In this document: positions 8,223 through 16,594 of the stretch, in pieces | Layout of the letters: every line of letters begins with the position of its first letter | Numbering within the stretch: position 1 is the first letter of the stretch | Source: Candidatus Thorarchaeota archaeon | GTDB lineage: Archaea > Asgardarchaeota > Thorarchaeia > Thorarchaeales > Thorarchaeaceae | DNA length: 55,458 nucleotides | Reading direction: 5' to 3' | Assembly: GCA_004524445.1 (NCBI GenBank) | Contig: SDNP01000021.1 | Coordinates: 1-55,458, forward strand | Notes under the pieces: generated by a model | Database searches by the model: none | What the model saw: the letters and a program-made list of their open reading frames with translations, nothing else | Told to the model about the DNA's origin: nothing | Position numbers and translations under genes: made by a program

Positions 8223-8708
8223 TTATTCTTCTGCTTTTGTATTTTTGAGATGAGAAGATAAATGATCAGCAACCCACGAAACATACTTGTCGCAATTGGA
8301 AGTATTTGGTGGGTGATTCTTGCGTTCTTTGCCCGAAGGTGGTAATTCGCCTGCGTCCATTGCTCGGAGTTCATCACATCTTACAGAGCCCCAAGAGTCA
8401 TAGAAATCATCAAGGTATTTTCTAACCGTATCTCTAAGTTTCTTGCGCCGAATTTCGAACGAGGATGGTGATTCCATACCTGTTGTTCCTTTCACAAGAG
8501 CCAAGCAAATGACGCCCCCTGTGACGGCCCCACATAGTTCTCCACGTCCGCACACTCCGCCACCTAAAGCTGATGCAATCCTCATTATTGCGGCATCAAA
8601 CCCAGGCAGTTCTTTCTCGCGGTTCACTTTCAGAAGAACACTCTCTGCGCAGTTCAATTTGAGCCCATTGATTTCTTCCATTGCTCTTGCCAAACCGAGT
8701 GCCTTCAA
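8223..8708 (-). CDS. C_GCAxxG_C_C family putative redox protein
   Basis: The 161-aa product carries the cysteine pattern that names this family: NCAESVLL near residue 20, then GGGVCGRGELCGAVTGG, a cysteine shortly after (VICLAL), and a later NCDKYVSWV. Members often sit near redox or metal genes and are thought to bind a metal or Fe-S centre, but no activity is established. Here it lies between the PEBP gene and a ferritin-like gene. Confidence 0.9.
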   Translation of the reverse strand: MKALGLARAMEEINGLKLNCAESVLLKVNREKELPGFDAAIMRIASALGGGVCGRGELCGAVTGGVICLALVKGTTGMESPSSFEIRRKKLRDTVRKYLDDFYDSWGSVRCDELRAMDAGELPPSGKERKNHPPNTSNCDKYVSWVADHLSSHLKNTKAEE

Positions 8709-8804
8709 AGCATGCTAAAAGTCCTTGGATTCTTGCCATCACAAGAATTCACACAAACATCATGCTTAAAACCAAGAAGGCATGAGAGCAGTTTGGGTAT
8801 AGCA

Positions 8805-9272
8805 ATGTCAGTGCAGGAGTCATTTGAGAACCTAATCTCGTTGGCGATTGAAAAGGAAGAAGAAGCATATGCCTTCTACACAGAAGCAGCAGAAGAAGCA
8901 TCTCTAAAATCTTCTGCGAAATTACTAAAAGAGCTTGCGGATCAAGAACTAGGTCACAAGGAGAAATTGCAGGATGCCATGGAGGAGGGCGTCTGTGAGT
9001 CTTTCACTTGTTCGTCCGTTGAGGAGGTCAAGGATGAAGGACTTAGCGAGTATTTAGTAGATATTCCGTTGAAGGCATCATCCTCGCCTCAAGATATCTT
9101 AGTAGTTGCCATCAAGAGAGAAAAGGGGGCTCACGATTTCTATCAAAGGCTTTCAGAGCTCACTGGGAACCAACATCATCGAGTTGTTTTTGAAACGCTT
9201 GCCAAAGAGGAAAAGAAACACAAAGAGAGATTAGAGCACATGTATGATGAAGCGTTTCAGCCTTGGAATTAG
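8805..9272 (+). CDS. ferritin-like diiron protein (rubrerythrin-type four-helix bundle)
   Basis: The 155-aa product has two helix pairs with diiron-type ligands: EKEEEAYAFY followed by DQELGHKEKL, and KREKGAHDFY followed by EEKKHKERL. This is the rubrerythrin/ferritin-like arrangement without the rubredoxin domain. A role in peroxide detoxification or iron handling is likely. ATG at 8805 fits the family start; the frame is open back to 8712 but the added residues do not look like protein of this family. Confidence 0.85.
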   Translation: MSVQESFENLISLAIEKEEEAYAFYTEAAEEASLKSSAKLLKELADQELGHKEKLQDAMEEGVCESFTCSSVEEVKDEGLSEYLVDIPLKASSSPQDILVVAIKREKGAHDFYQRLSELTGNQHHRVVFETLAKEEKKHKERLEHMYDEAFQPWN

Positions 9273-9316
9273 TAATAACATAGCTAACGACGTATGTAGT
9301 ATAAATGAAAAGTGAA

Positions 9317-9335
9317 GGGGAGAACCCCCCTCCCC
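9317..9335 (-). terminator. terminator hairpin of the 426-aa gene
   Basis: Read on the minus strand, GGGGAG and CTCCCC enclose a 7-base loop just after the stop codon of the gene at 9344-10624, followed by a T-rich stretch (TTCACTTTTCATTT). Confidence 0.6.
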
Positions 9336-9343
9336 TGCAAATT

Positions 9344-10624
9344 CTATTTCTTGTGCAATTTTGGAGCGGCCACGAAAGCCAGTTCATTCTTTGTGAGATC
9401 ACGAGCAGTCCGATTCAGCGAGTCGTGCTTGTCAAGGTAGTTCCTCAGCATCTTGGGCATATCACCCGCATCCAGTATGTCGGATTTGCTCCTGAAGTAG
9501 TCAAGAATGTCACTGGGGTATTCACGCTTCTCTTCGATTTCAGGATTACCCCCTTCATGTTTTGCGCTGATATTTTTCACATGATCTGCAAGTTCGACGA
9601 GTTCATCAGTGCGGTCATAAGGTTGCCTGACGATGGATTTGTAGGTTTCAGTGATGTGATGTTCGATTCTCACGACATCAGTAAACTCGAAGGCCTCACG
9701 AACGTATGCAGCCAATTCAATAGTTTCGTTATCTACGCTGTTAGATAGATTGAATCCAATCAGTGGAGATGTTCCATCATCTCTGCTGAATAGATTGGCA
9801 GTCAATAGTGTCCATAGACATGCATATGGATTGTCATTACCCATGAAGACGGATATTTTGAATTCCATATCGATCCCCAGCTTGTGCATCATGTAACCGA
9901 CCAGCACACTTCCCGGATTGATGTTCAATACTTGTTTCACACCATAGGTTGTATAGTAGTGGAGGTATTCGTCAGCCCATTTTAGTGGGAAGTTATTTGG
10001 CATTCCAACTCCGCCAAAATAGCCAGTGATTGTTTCAGGTCCTCCTAAGTGTATATTTGTAGGAGCGCCATCAGGACCGGGTAAGGTGCCTTTGGTGTCT
10101 AGTGTTTCTACATATGATGCTCCAACAATCTGCATCCCCGCTGCAAAAGCAACGACTTGATTGTCCTCAACCTGTTCTTTCATATTCCTCACACGGATGA
10201 ATCGTCCAGGCATCAAATCTTGGCGTTCGATTGCATATTTCGCCTCTTCAATTAACCAAGGGAAATATTGGCAGGCGCTGATTTCCAAAGTTACAGCATG
10301 TTCTTCATCGAAATCGATTGAGTCTGCCGCCTCCCCCATGATCTTCCTTCTATATTCAGGTATGGCGATGAATGCCTCATCATCACGCTGCTCTTGGAGC
10401 CAGAGCAAATCGTCAACATATGGTGAATCCTTGGATTCCAACTTATCCATAAGATTAGTAAGCTGACGAGCCTCGCTAGCCTTTCTATTGATTTCTTTGA
10501 TGCTGCCATATTTCTCGATTACTTCTATCAGGCTATTCACTAATGGATTATCATCATCGAAAAAGAAATCGTTAATCTCTTCGATACGCTTCGGGTCTAT
10601 CTTGAGCTTGTTTTGTTTGGCCAT
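9344..10624 (-). CDS. uncharacterised 426-aa soluble protein
   Basis: I do not recognise the family. The start MAKQNKLKID at 10624 is preferred; the frame stays open 38 codons further upstream without a good start. The N-terminal 110 residues are charged and helical. The rest has glycine-rich loops such as LGGPETITGYFGGVGMPN and NPGSVLVGYMMHKLGIDMEF, and a His pair in VVRIEHHITETYKS. The mix of short strands and helices would suit a TIM-barrel-like enzyme. There is no signal peptide or membrane segment. It stands alone between convergent and same-strand neighbours and has its own terminator. Confidence 0.85.
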   Translation of the reverse strand: MAKQNKLKIDPKRIEEINDFFFDDDNPLVNSLIEVIEKYGSIKEINRKASEARQLTNLMDKLESKDSPYVDDLLWLQEQRDDEAFIAIPEYRRKIMGEAADSIDFDEEHAVTLEISACQYFPWLIEEAKYAIERQDLMPGRFIRVRNMKEQVEDNQVVAFAAGMQIVGASYVETLDTKGTLPGPDGAPTNIHLGGPETITGYFGGVGMPNNFPLKWADEYLHYYTTYGVKQVLNINPGSVLVGYMMHKLGIDMEFKISVFMGNDNPYACLWTLLTANLFSRDDGTSPLIGFNLSNSVDNETIELAAYVREAFEFTDVVRIEHHITETYKSIVRQPYDRTDELVELADHVKNISAKHEGGNPEIEEKREYPSDILDYFRSKSDILDAGDMPKMLRNYLDKHDSLNRTARDLTKNELAFVAAPKLHKK

Positions 10625-10796
10625 ATCTTGCCCATCCAATATGCCCAATCTTGGGCATCCTGTTGTTGATAGGAATGTATAGTCATTAAAAGTACTTCGT
10701 GATATGTCATTCCAATTTTGAGATTGAGTTTTCCTCAAGATGCCATTGGTTTTGTAGGCAGCTCAATAGGGGAACAAATATCTATCTGGAAAATGG

Positions 10797-11360
10797 TCAC
10801 AACTCTTCTTCAGCATCCCATAATTCCTTGCTGCCCGTAGATTGTGCCAGATACTCACGAACTTTAGGTCCGACTAGGGCAGCCACTACTACTCCGGAAG
10901 TAGCTTGAATCCAGTTAAGAAATAGGAGTTCAGCTATGGCTGCTTCATACCCGATAAGAAAAACTTCACCAACGAAATACCCTAGCATCATGATAACTCC
11001 GCCGACAACGAGACCCGCCAAATCACGGGCACCTAGTTTTCCAAATTCATTGGATCTCTTGGAAATCAGTCCCACCAGAAAACCCTCAGTGCCTTTGACG
11101 GCGAAGGTTAAAGGGGCAAAGGCAAGGTAACCCAATGAGACGTCAGCGAGAGCAGACCCCAAGCCGCCCGCGATAAATCCTCCAAGAGGACCAAGAAGCA
11201 TGCCTGAGATCATTACCAGCGTATCACCAAAATTCAGATAACCAGTACTGGTTGGAAATGGAATCGCTATTATGGCTGTGGCAATTGTCACTAAGCCTGA
11301 CATGACTGCTGTTAGAGCTACAAATACAGACGCACTGAAACTATTTCCATCGGATTTCAA
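10797..11360 (-). CDS. ECF transporter S-component (vitamin or cofactor uptake)
   Basis: The 187-aa membrane protein gives substrate specificity to an energy-coupling-factor importer. It has about six hydrophobic segments and the family hallmark GYLNFGDTLVMISGMLLGPLGG followed by AGGLGSALADVSLGY. The ATPase and T subunits are not in the window, so it would share them. The substrate is not readable. It is divergent from the threonine-synthase-like/PadR fusion with only 105 bases between starts, so it is a natural target of that putative regulator. Confidence 0.9.
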   Translation of the reverse strand: MKSDGNSFSASVFVALTAVMSGLVTIATAIIAIPFPTSTGYLNFGDTLVMISGMLLGPLGGFIAGGLGSALADVSLGYLAFAPLTFAVKGTEGFLVGLISKRSNEFGKLGARDLAGLVVGGVIMMLGYFVGEVFLIGYEAAIAELLFLNWIQATSGVVVAALVGPKVREYLAQSTGSKELWDAEEEL

Positions 11361-11425
11361 GGTGGTTTCATCTCCGCAATGAGCAATCTAGGAGCCCACT
11401 GGTTTACGTGTAAAATAAGCTAAGA

Positions 11426-11454
11426 CTATATATAACCTTGAGCCTATATATAGG
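11426..11454. promoter_or_regulatory. TATA box and CCTATATATAGG palindrome in divergent promoter
   Basis: TATATATAA (11427-11435) lies about 30 bases before the ATG at 11466, implying a leaderless or near-leaderless transcript. A second element, the perfect palindrome CCTATATATAGG (11443-11454), lies between it and the start. It could be an operator for the fusion protein it precedes, or a second TATA-like element. Confidence 0.5.
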
Positions 11455-11465
11455 TTTGATATGTA

Positions 11466-12953
11466 ATGTCATACCCTCGTGCGATATGTACAAGATGTGG
11501 CTATGAGACCGTCATAAGCACTCAAGTAGGTAGTTGCCCGAAATGTGAAGGTAGGTTGCTCATCGACTATGATGTGGAGGAGCTCAAGGAGAAAGTGCAA
11601 GGGGAGGTAAAGTCTGCACTCCAGCCGGGGATGTGGAAATATCACAGCCTTTTGCCACTGGAAAACATTGAGAATCGGGTGAGCCTAGGGGAGGGAGGGA
11701 CTTACTTCCATAAGGCCGAGGGATTAGCATCAACGTTAGACCTTGATAGTCTATACCTGAAGGATGAAACAATGAATCCAACAGGTTCATTTCTAGATAG
11801 AGGGACTGCAGTTGAGATTACTGCTCTCAGGCATGCAGGTGTGAATTCAGTGTATTGTTGGTCTACTGGCAACCTTGCAGCATCTGTTGTCGCCTATGCA
11901 GCTCGAGCAGCACTGAGATGCGCCGTATATATCCCCAGAAGAGGCAATGTTGATGTGGGAAAGCTCTATCAGATACTGGCATATGCTGCGGACGTACAAA
12001 CGGTATCTGGCGATAGGGGAGTAATGGCACGAGCGAAAAACGAAAATGGTGCCAGTCATAACATAAGGTCATCAAATCCTTACTTCTTAGAGGGGATCAA
12101 AACGACCACATTTGAAATCATTGAGCAGATGGAATGGAAAACACCCGACTGGTTAGTACTGCCTATGGGAAGCGGAGGGCATCTGTCAATGGCCCAGAGA
12201 GGCCTTCAGCAGCTGCGCCAGGTGGGACTTATTGAGGATATAGACAGTAAATTATTGGGGGTGCAAGCAAAAGGATGTTCACCCATAGTTGATGCTTTTC
12301 AAAGGAACACCGGCATCTCTCCAGTACCATCTGTGAGCACCATAGCAATTGATATTGGAATCAAAGATCCCTCCTGTGGGCAACTTGCATTGGAAGCCTT
12401 GAGAGATTCAGGAGGTATGGCCTTGGCCGTTTCTGATGAAGAGATTCTTAATGCCGTTAGAACACTTGCAAAGACCGAGGGTATTTTTGCAGAACCTGCA
12501 TCGGCAACCACAATAGCAGCTCTAAAGAAGTCAGTAGAATCAGGAGAAATTGATGCGTCAGATACAGTGGTGTGCATCATTACAAGTACTGGACTGAAGT
12601 ACCCCGATATCGCGAAATCATTTGTAAGAAATAGAGAAGACCTGAAAAATATAATTCGAAGAGTTGAGGGCCCGAGATTCACAATGAACCTTGGGGAAAC
12701 AAAAATCCTCATCATGCAGATTCTCTATAGTGGGGAATCATATGGGTATGGCATTTGGAAGACTCTGAAGGAAGAGTATGATACTAAGATTAGCATTCCT
12801 AGTGTATATCAGCATCTCAATGAGCTACGACACAATGGACTAATAGTTAAAACTCGAGAAGAAAAAACCATACGAAAGACGTCGAGGGTATATTATGCTC
12901 TAACAGAGAAGGGGAGAGAAGTATTAACCCATATCGACGAGATTTCTGACTAA
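11466..12953 (+). CDS. threonine-synthase-like domain fused to PadR-type wHTH; PLP lysine replaced by Leu
   Basis: Residues 1-30 form a zinc ribbon (Cys8, 11, 24, 27), as in archaeal threonine synthases. Residues 60-390 are a fold-type II PLP enzyme domain with WSTGNLAASVVAYAARA, the glycine loop LPMGSGGHLS and TSTGLKYPD near its end. The motif that normally reads NPTGSFKDRG is NPTGSFLDRG: residue 110 is Leu (CTA at 11793-11795), so the Schiff-base lysine is missing. From about residue 405 a PadR winged helix follows (ILYSGESYGYGIWKTL...PSVYQHLNELRHNGLI...YYALTEKG). I infer a ligand-sensing transcription factor made from a dead enzyme, perhaps controlling itself and the divergent ECF gene. 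Confidence 0.93.
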   Translation: MSYPRAICTRCGYETVISTQVGSCPKCEGRLLIDYDVEELKEKVQGEVKSALQPGMWKYHSLLPLENIENRVSLGEGGTYFHKAEGLASTLDLDSLYLKDETMNPTGSFLDRGTAVEITALRHAGVNSVYCWSTGNLAASVVAYAARAALRCAVYIPRRGNVDVGKLYQILAYAADVQTVSGDRGVMARAKNENGASHNIRSSNPYFLEGIKTTTFEIIEQMEWKTPDWLVLPMGSGGHLSMAQRGLQQLRQVGLIEDIDSKLLGVQAKGCSPIVDAFQRNTGISPVPSVSTIAIDIGIKDPSCGQLALEALRDSGGMALAVSDEEILNAVRTLAKTEGIFAEPASATTIAALKKSVESGEIDASDTVVCIITSTGLKYPDIAKSFVRNREDLKNIIRRVEGPRFTMNLGETKILIMQILYSGESYGYGIWKTLKEEYDTKISIPSVYQHLNELRHNGLIVKTREEKTIRKTSRVYYALTEKGREVLTHIDEISD

Positions 12954-13067
12954 CTCATCAGTGTTTTCTTGCCTAATTTTGAGATAAGCGAAGTATTTTA
13001 ACACGGAAACCTCATCTTCTAAACTGAACAGTTACTTCTGTTCTAAGGTCAAGAGAGGTACGAGATA

Positions 13068-13460
13068 ATGGCAGACAAGAATTGGTTGCAAACAGATGAT
13101 TGGAAGAATGAGAAACATGTCCCGGTAATTGAGGCCCCGGACAAAGTCAAGAAGGGCGAGGTTTTCCATGTCAAGGTACAAGTAGGTAAAGAAATTTCAC
13201 ATCCGAACACGACTGCCCATCATATCAAATGGATGGACTTGTTCTTCTGGCCTGAAGGAGAAAAATTCCCCTATGAGATAGGTTACATGAGCTTTGATGC
13301 ACATGGTGCCTCGGTTAAGGGAGCAGATACAAGCACTGTGTATTGTGACCCCTATGGGGTTTTTGCGTTCAAGACAGACAAACCGGGCAAACTGATGTCA
13401 ACATCGTATTGCAATATTCATGGCTTATGGAAGCATGAGAAGAAAATCGAAGTGAAATAG
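13068..13460 (+). CDS. sor: superoxide reductase (neelaredoxin type)
   Basis: The enzyme reduces superoxide to peroxide without making oxygen, a trait of anaerobes. The iron site is complete: Glu15-Lys-His17 (EKHVP), His45, His51 in the HPNTTAHH stretch, and Cys115/His118 in CNIHGLW. At 130 aa it lacks the N-terminal desulforedoxin domain, so it is the one-iron class. GAGAGGTACGAGATA precedes the ATG. The gene is a single unit; the reductant is not encoded next to it. Confidence 0.96.
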   Translation: MADKNWLQTDDWKNEKHVPVIEAPDKVKKGEVFHVKVQVGKEISHPNTTAHHIKWMDLFFWPEGEKFPYEIGYMSFDAHGASVKGADTSTVYCDPYGVFAFKTDKPGKLMSTSYCNIHGLWKHEKKIEVK

Positions 13461-13578
13461 CACCATCAAACTAGTGGGAGCTCTTGCGAATGTGAGAGCT
13501 TCTTCTAGTCTACTTTTATTCATAGATATTTTGTCGAGAATCAATTGAAACCGGAAGATTATGATAATTAGCCGGGTC

Positions 13579-13767
13579 CTAATCGCTTTGTAATTCGAGC
13601 TCTGCGCCCCATATCACTCTTCCATCTGTAAGGCCCTTGGCAGTGAGTTTCTTTCCAAGATTCTCTTCATATTCCAGGGGAGTTTCTTCAGCAGAATCCG
13701 GGTCCCATGGCTTGATGGGAAACAGCTCATATACATCTTCGTCATCAGGTGTGATGCAATACTTATC
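13579..13767 (-). pseudogene. 5'-truncated gene remnant abutting the 183-bp repeat
   Basis: On the minus strand a 62-codon frame (starting DKYCITPDDEDVYELFP and ending WGAELELQSD, TAG at 13579-13581) has no start codon and a TAG directly upstream at 13768-13770. The amino-acid composition and the orderly acidic pattern look like the C-terminal part of a real small protein. The frame is lost exactly where the repeat begins (about 13771), so the 5' part appears to have been replaced by the repeat. Confidence 0.55.
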
Positions 13768-13772
13768 CTAAC

Positions 13773-13955
13773 AAACCATTTCTGACAGATTGAGTGACCT
13801 CAACGTGCCTGACACTTCTGTGTTCCATCCGTCCACTGCCGGCGTTACCGCCCTCAGCATACCCGAGGATTGCTGAATCAGCAGGGACTTTGTCCATGTT
13901 CATCGAGATGGTATCCCTCCCATGATCCTGGCTTCCTCCTCCTGTGTGGGTGCTG
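13773..13955. repeat. 183-bp dispersed repeat, copy 1
   Basis: This stretch aligns without gaps to 55276-55458, with about 27 mismatches by eye (near 85% identity). The end beginning AAAC(C/T)ATTTCTGACAG is the most conserved. In both copies that end directly touches a gene lacking its 5' part. Both copies share, on the minus strand, a frame that ends GIPSR-stop and a later frame reading DGWNTEVS. The true length may exceed 183 bp because copy 2 runs off the window. Confidence 0.8.
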
Positions 13956-14024
13956 AGGCATCACTCCCAGCCACAGTGAGGTTTTCCACAGTTCTTACCA
14001 CGGCGGGTTCATGATCACCCGCTC

Positions 14025-14615
14025 TCATGCCCGTTTTATCCAACGAACAAACTCTGCATGCATGCGATTCTTCTGGAAAAACTCAAGTCTATAGGCTTCA
14101 TTCTCCAAATTCAGCCAGATGTGCTTGAAATCAGAATCAAAGCCAACAACCTGTATAGCCTGGAATACCTTGGGAGGCCTAAATGCGAAAACTGTAAGCC
14201 CGATGAAGATGCCAAATAATAGAACCAAACCAAAAAGATAAGGTGGCAAACCCCTCCCCAGCCATAAGTTCTCTCCAGCGGCTAGAAACGAAATAAACAG
14301 AATCGAGAATAGGATTCCGTCGCCAAGAGTACACAATACCTTGAATTTGTTCTCACCTTCATCTGTATATTGATGGGCCTCGCAGGTCGGTATGAATAAT
14401 GTGCGAGTTTTAACATCCCCAAAGCGGGTCTTTCCAAATCCGGATATTCTTGGATTCGTATATGGGCGTGCTGGATCCTCTTTTTTCTCCGATATGATCA
14501 TTTTAGTAAAGACTGTGGCCTCATCACCACAGACGGGACAGCTTCTCGGAAATGAAACCTTGTCCATCCGAGCCTTGACTATGGGTGGGTCGAATATCTC
14601 AGTCCTGAAACTCAA
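14025..14615 (-). CDS. two-TM membrane protein with N-terminal zinc-ribbon-like motif
   Basis: The product of up to 196 aa has CPVCGDEATVF near residue 26 and a further CEAH, suggesting a metal site. Two membrane segments at about 100-118 and 125-145 follow, and a C-terminal cytosolic domain of about 50 residues ends RWIKRA. I recognise no family. The listed start is a TTG without a clear ribosome site; ATG at 14567 (MDKVSFPRSCPVCG) is an equally good choice. Confidence 0.7.
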   Translation of the reverse strand: MSFRTEIFDPPIVKARMDKVSFPRSCPVCGDEATVFTKMIISEKKEDPARPYTNPRISGFGKTRFGDVKTRTLFIPTCEAHQYTDEGENKFKVLCTLGDGILFSILFISFLAAGENLWLGRGLPPYLFGLVLLFGIFIGLTVFAFRPPKVFQAIQVVGFDSDFKHIWLNLENEAYRLEFFQKNRMHAEFVRWIKRA

Positions 14616-14862
14616 TTGGATTCACGCAGGCGATTCAATGGACTGGAGATAAAATTAGGCTAATGGTTCACGTACTTTAGTGCTAATGGTCCAATGAGAG
14701 ATTAACAAACGAACTTCTTCGGTGGTGATAGAATATGATTTCTAGCAAGAGGGGCCTTCAATCTCTTCTTATTCGGAAGCACCAACTTACCGACCCGTAG
14801 GAGCAAAACGTAAATTTGGGGGGGCAATACATCGATTAGTAGGATGAATCTCTTGATAGGAA

Positions 14863-15510
14863 TCAAAAGGTTTCGGTGGATATCTCACCGTTTTTCAAGA
14901 ACCCATTCCGATAGAGTTTCGACACGATATTATTGAATCCAGGACAGATACTCCACTGCATGGAGTATTCACATTTTTCACATGTCTGCGATATCTCCCA
15001 CATCCTTTTTCCACTCATGATAGAGACCAGCGTGAAATATATCATGAAAAGCAGGAAAAATTTTTGTTCAAACAAATAGAAGATGGAGTTTCCAAATATC
15101 AGGATCGAGAAGCTTACTAAAGCGAATGAACAGCCTAAAACAAGTTTTCTGACCAAGCGTCCTTCTGTTGTTTCTCCTAGCTTGAAATGACCTGAAATAA
15201 TAGAAAAAATGGACCCGCTCACGCCTCCATAAAATAGGAAGAATCTTGAGGGTAGAGGAAACCCATTCAACCACAATGCCGTTAATAGCCCAAATGCTGC
15301 AAAGAATGAAATGTTGTTGAATGTACACCCGATACACCATCGACGTCCACGTAGAGTGATGGTATGTGCTTTGAACGCTAAACAAAAAGGATGATGGGCG
15401 GTGAGAAAGGGACCCACGGACTTGAGAAAGAGAAGAGGCCGCCGCAAGATTTCTCCTCTATTCAGCTCCAATAGTGATTTCTCATCTGTCGTGGAAATGA
15501 TTACTTTCAC
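14863..15510 (-). CDS. cysteine-containing multi-pass membrane protein, DUF2085-like pattern
   Basis: The 215-aa product, from a GTG start, has a soluble N-terminal 30 residues, then HHPFCLAFKAHTITLRGRRWCIGC, a His/Cys pattern reminiscent of DUF2085 proteins. About four membrane segments follow, and near the end CEKCEYSMQWSICPGF. The two cysteine groups would lie on one side of the membrane and could bind metal. The family assignment is tentative. It lies 45 bases after the gene at 15555-15941 on the same strand. Confidence 0.7.
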   Translation of the reverse strand: MKVIISTTDEKSLLELNRGEILRRPLLFLKSVGPFLTAHHPFCLAFKAHTITLRGRRWCIGCTFNNISFFAAFGLLTALWLNGFPLPSRFFLFYGGVSGSIFSIISGHFKLGETTEGRLVRKLVLGCSFALVSFSILIFGNSIFYLFEQKFFLLFMIYFTLVSIMSGKRMWEISQTCEKCEYSMQWSICPGFNNIVSKLYRNGFLKNGEISTETF

Positions 15511-15554
15511 CGACCAATTTACATTTTCTTTGCTTCACGATACCAAGGATTTCT

Positions 15555-15941
15555 TCATGGAGTCATTGGTATCAGATCAAACAGGAGATTGAGCCCGCCG
15601 CCTAGCAGCATAATAATCACAATAAGAACGATTACCTGTAAGATGATAAGAACAATCCAAGCTACGATTGCTCCGCCCCAACCAACTTCATGGCGACTTT
15701 TTATGAAATACCATTGAAGAATACAAGACAAGATGGGCCCAATAACTGGGACAATTATTGCTAGGTTGGAAAGAGCCATCAATAGTGCGGTGACTACTGT
15801 AGATCCAAGTTCTCTATTTCTTCCGTTCACTGGTCCTAATGCCACTCCGAGCAACAGAGCAGTGATGATGAAAGAGATTACAACCATCAACAACGCTATT
15901 GTTCCGAATGTTCCTAGGAATGGAATAAAATCTAATTGCAT
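15555..15941 (-). CDS. four-TM small membrane protein
   Basis: The 128-aa product is almost entirely hydrophobic, with about four membrane segments and a short loop YFIKSRHEVGWGG between the second and third. It resembles uncharacterised DUF4013-like or tetraspan archaeal proteins in shape only. The start is ATG at 15941. It probably shares a transcript with 14863-15510. Confidence 0.75.
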   Translation of the reverse strand: MQLDFIPFLGTFGTIALLMVVISFIITALLLGVALGPVNGRNRELGSTVVTALLMALSNLAIIVPVIGPILSCILQWYFIKSRHEVGWGGAIVAWIVLIILQVIVLIVIIMLLGGGLNLLFDLIPMTP

Positions 15942-16594
15942 TTTGACTAATCCTCCGGATTACGCGAATCGTAGGCAAGCTACAGGAGTGTGGCATAAAA
16001 GAATTGCTACAGATTCGGAATGGGCTGTTCCAAAAATGTCAGGTAGTTATAACACGCTTTCAGTGCAATCCTTAAGGTAGTATGGAATCGTCAGTGGTTC
16101 TGACGAACCCATTATCAAGACATAGAGGAACGCCATTGACTGGCATGTATATTCGGGACTAAAACCAAACTCCTCAATAATCGAGAGTCACAGAGTGTTG
16201 AAGAGTAGGGAAGTTCTAAGATTTTTGGCGCCCTTTGTTTATTTTGAGGGGGCTTAGAAGCCGGCCCTTGGTACTTCTGTAATAACCACTGCGATTCAGC
16301 TTTTCCCCGAGCTAGGAATGAGCGATGCGAACGGTATAGGTCAGATAATCGAATCGATTATACCGGAGTGCAGTGCAATGGATGTATTTCCTGGGTTGGT
16401 AGTATACCTAGCCAAAAAGGCCTGATAGTTACGGCTAAACCGAAATTAGACAGTATTTAAAAATATTTTAAAGCGTTCATAATCATTTATTTTTGTTTTA
16501 CGGTTTTATGAGGTTTTAATTCTAATAACGGACTTCAGTTTTTCTAATAGTTGCTATATATGGACACTAGTATGGAGTATTCAGTGATTACACA
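15942..16594. other. 653-bp intergenic region with a perfect palindrome
   Basis: No convincing ORF is seen on either strand. It holds a perfect inverted repeat, ATAATCGA-A-TCGATTAT (16345-16361), flanked by outer CGGTATA and TATACCG arms, so a larger hairpin or operator is possible. The last 150 bases are very A/T-rich. A TATA-like CTATATAT (16554-16561) lies about 35 bases before the ATG of the surface-protein gene and is its likely promoter. Confidence 0.5.
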
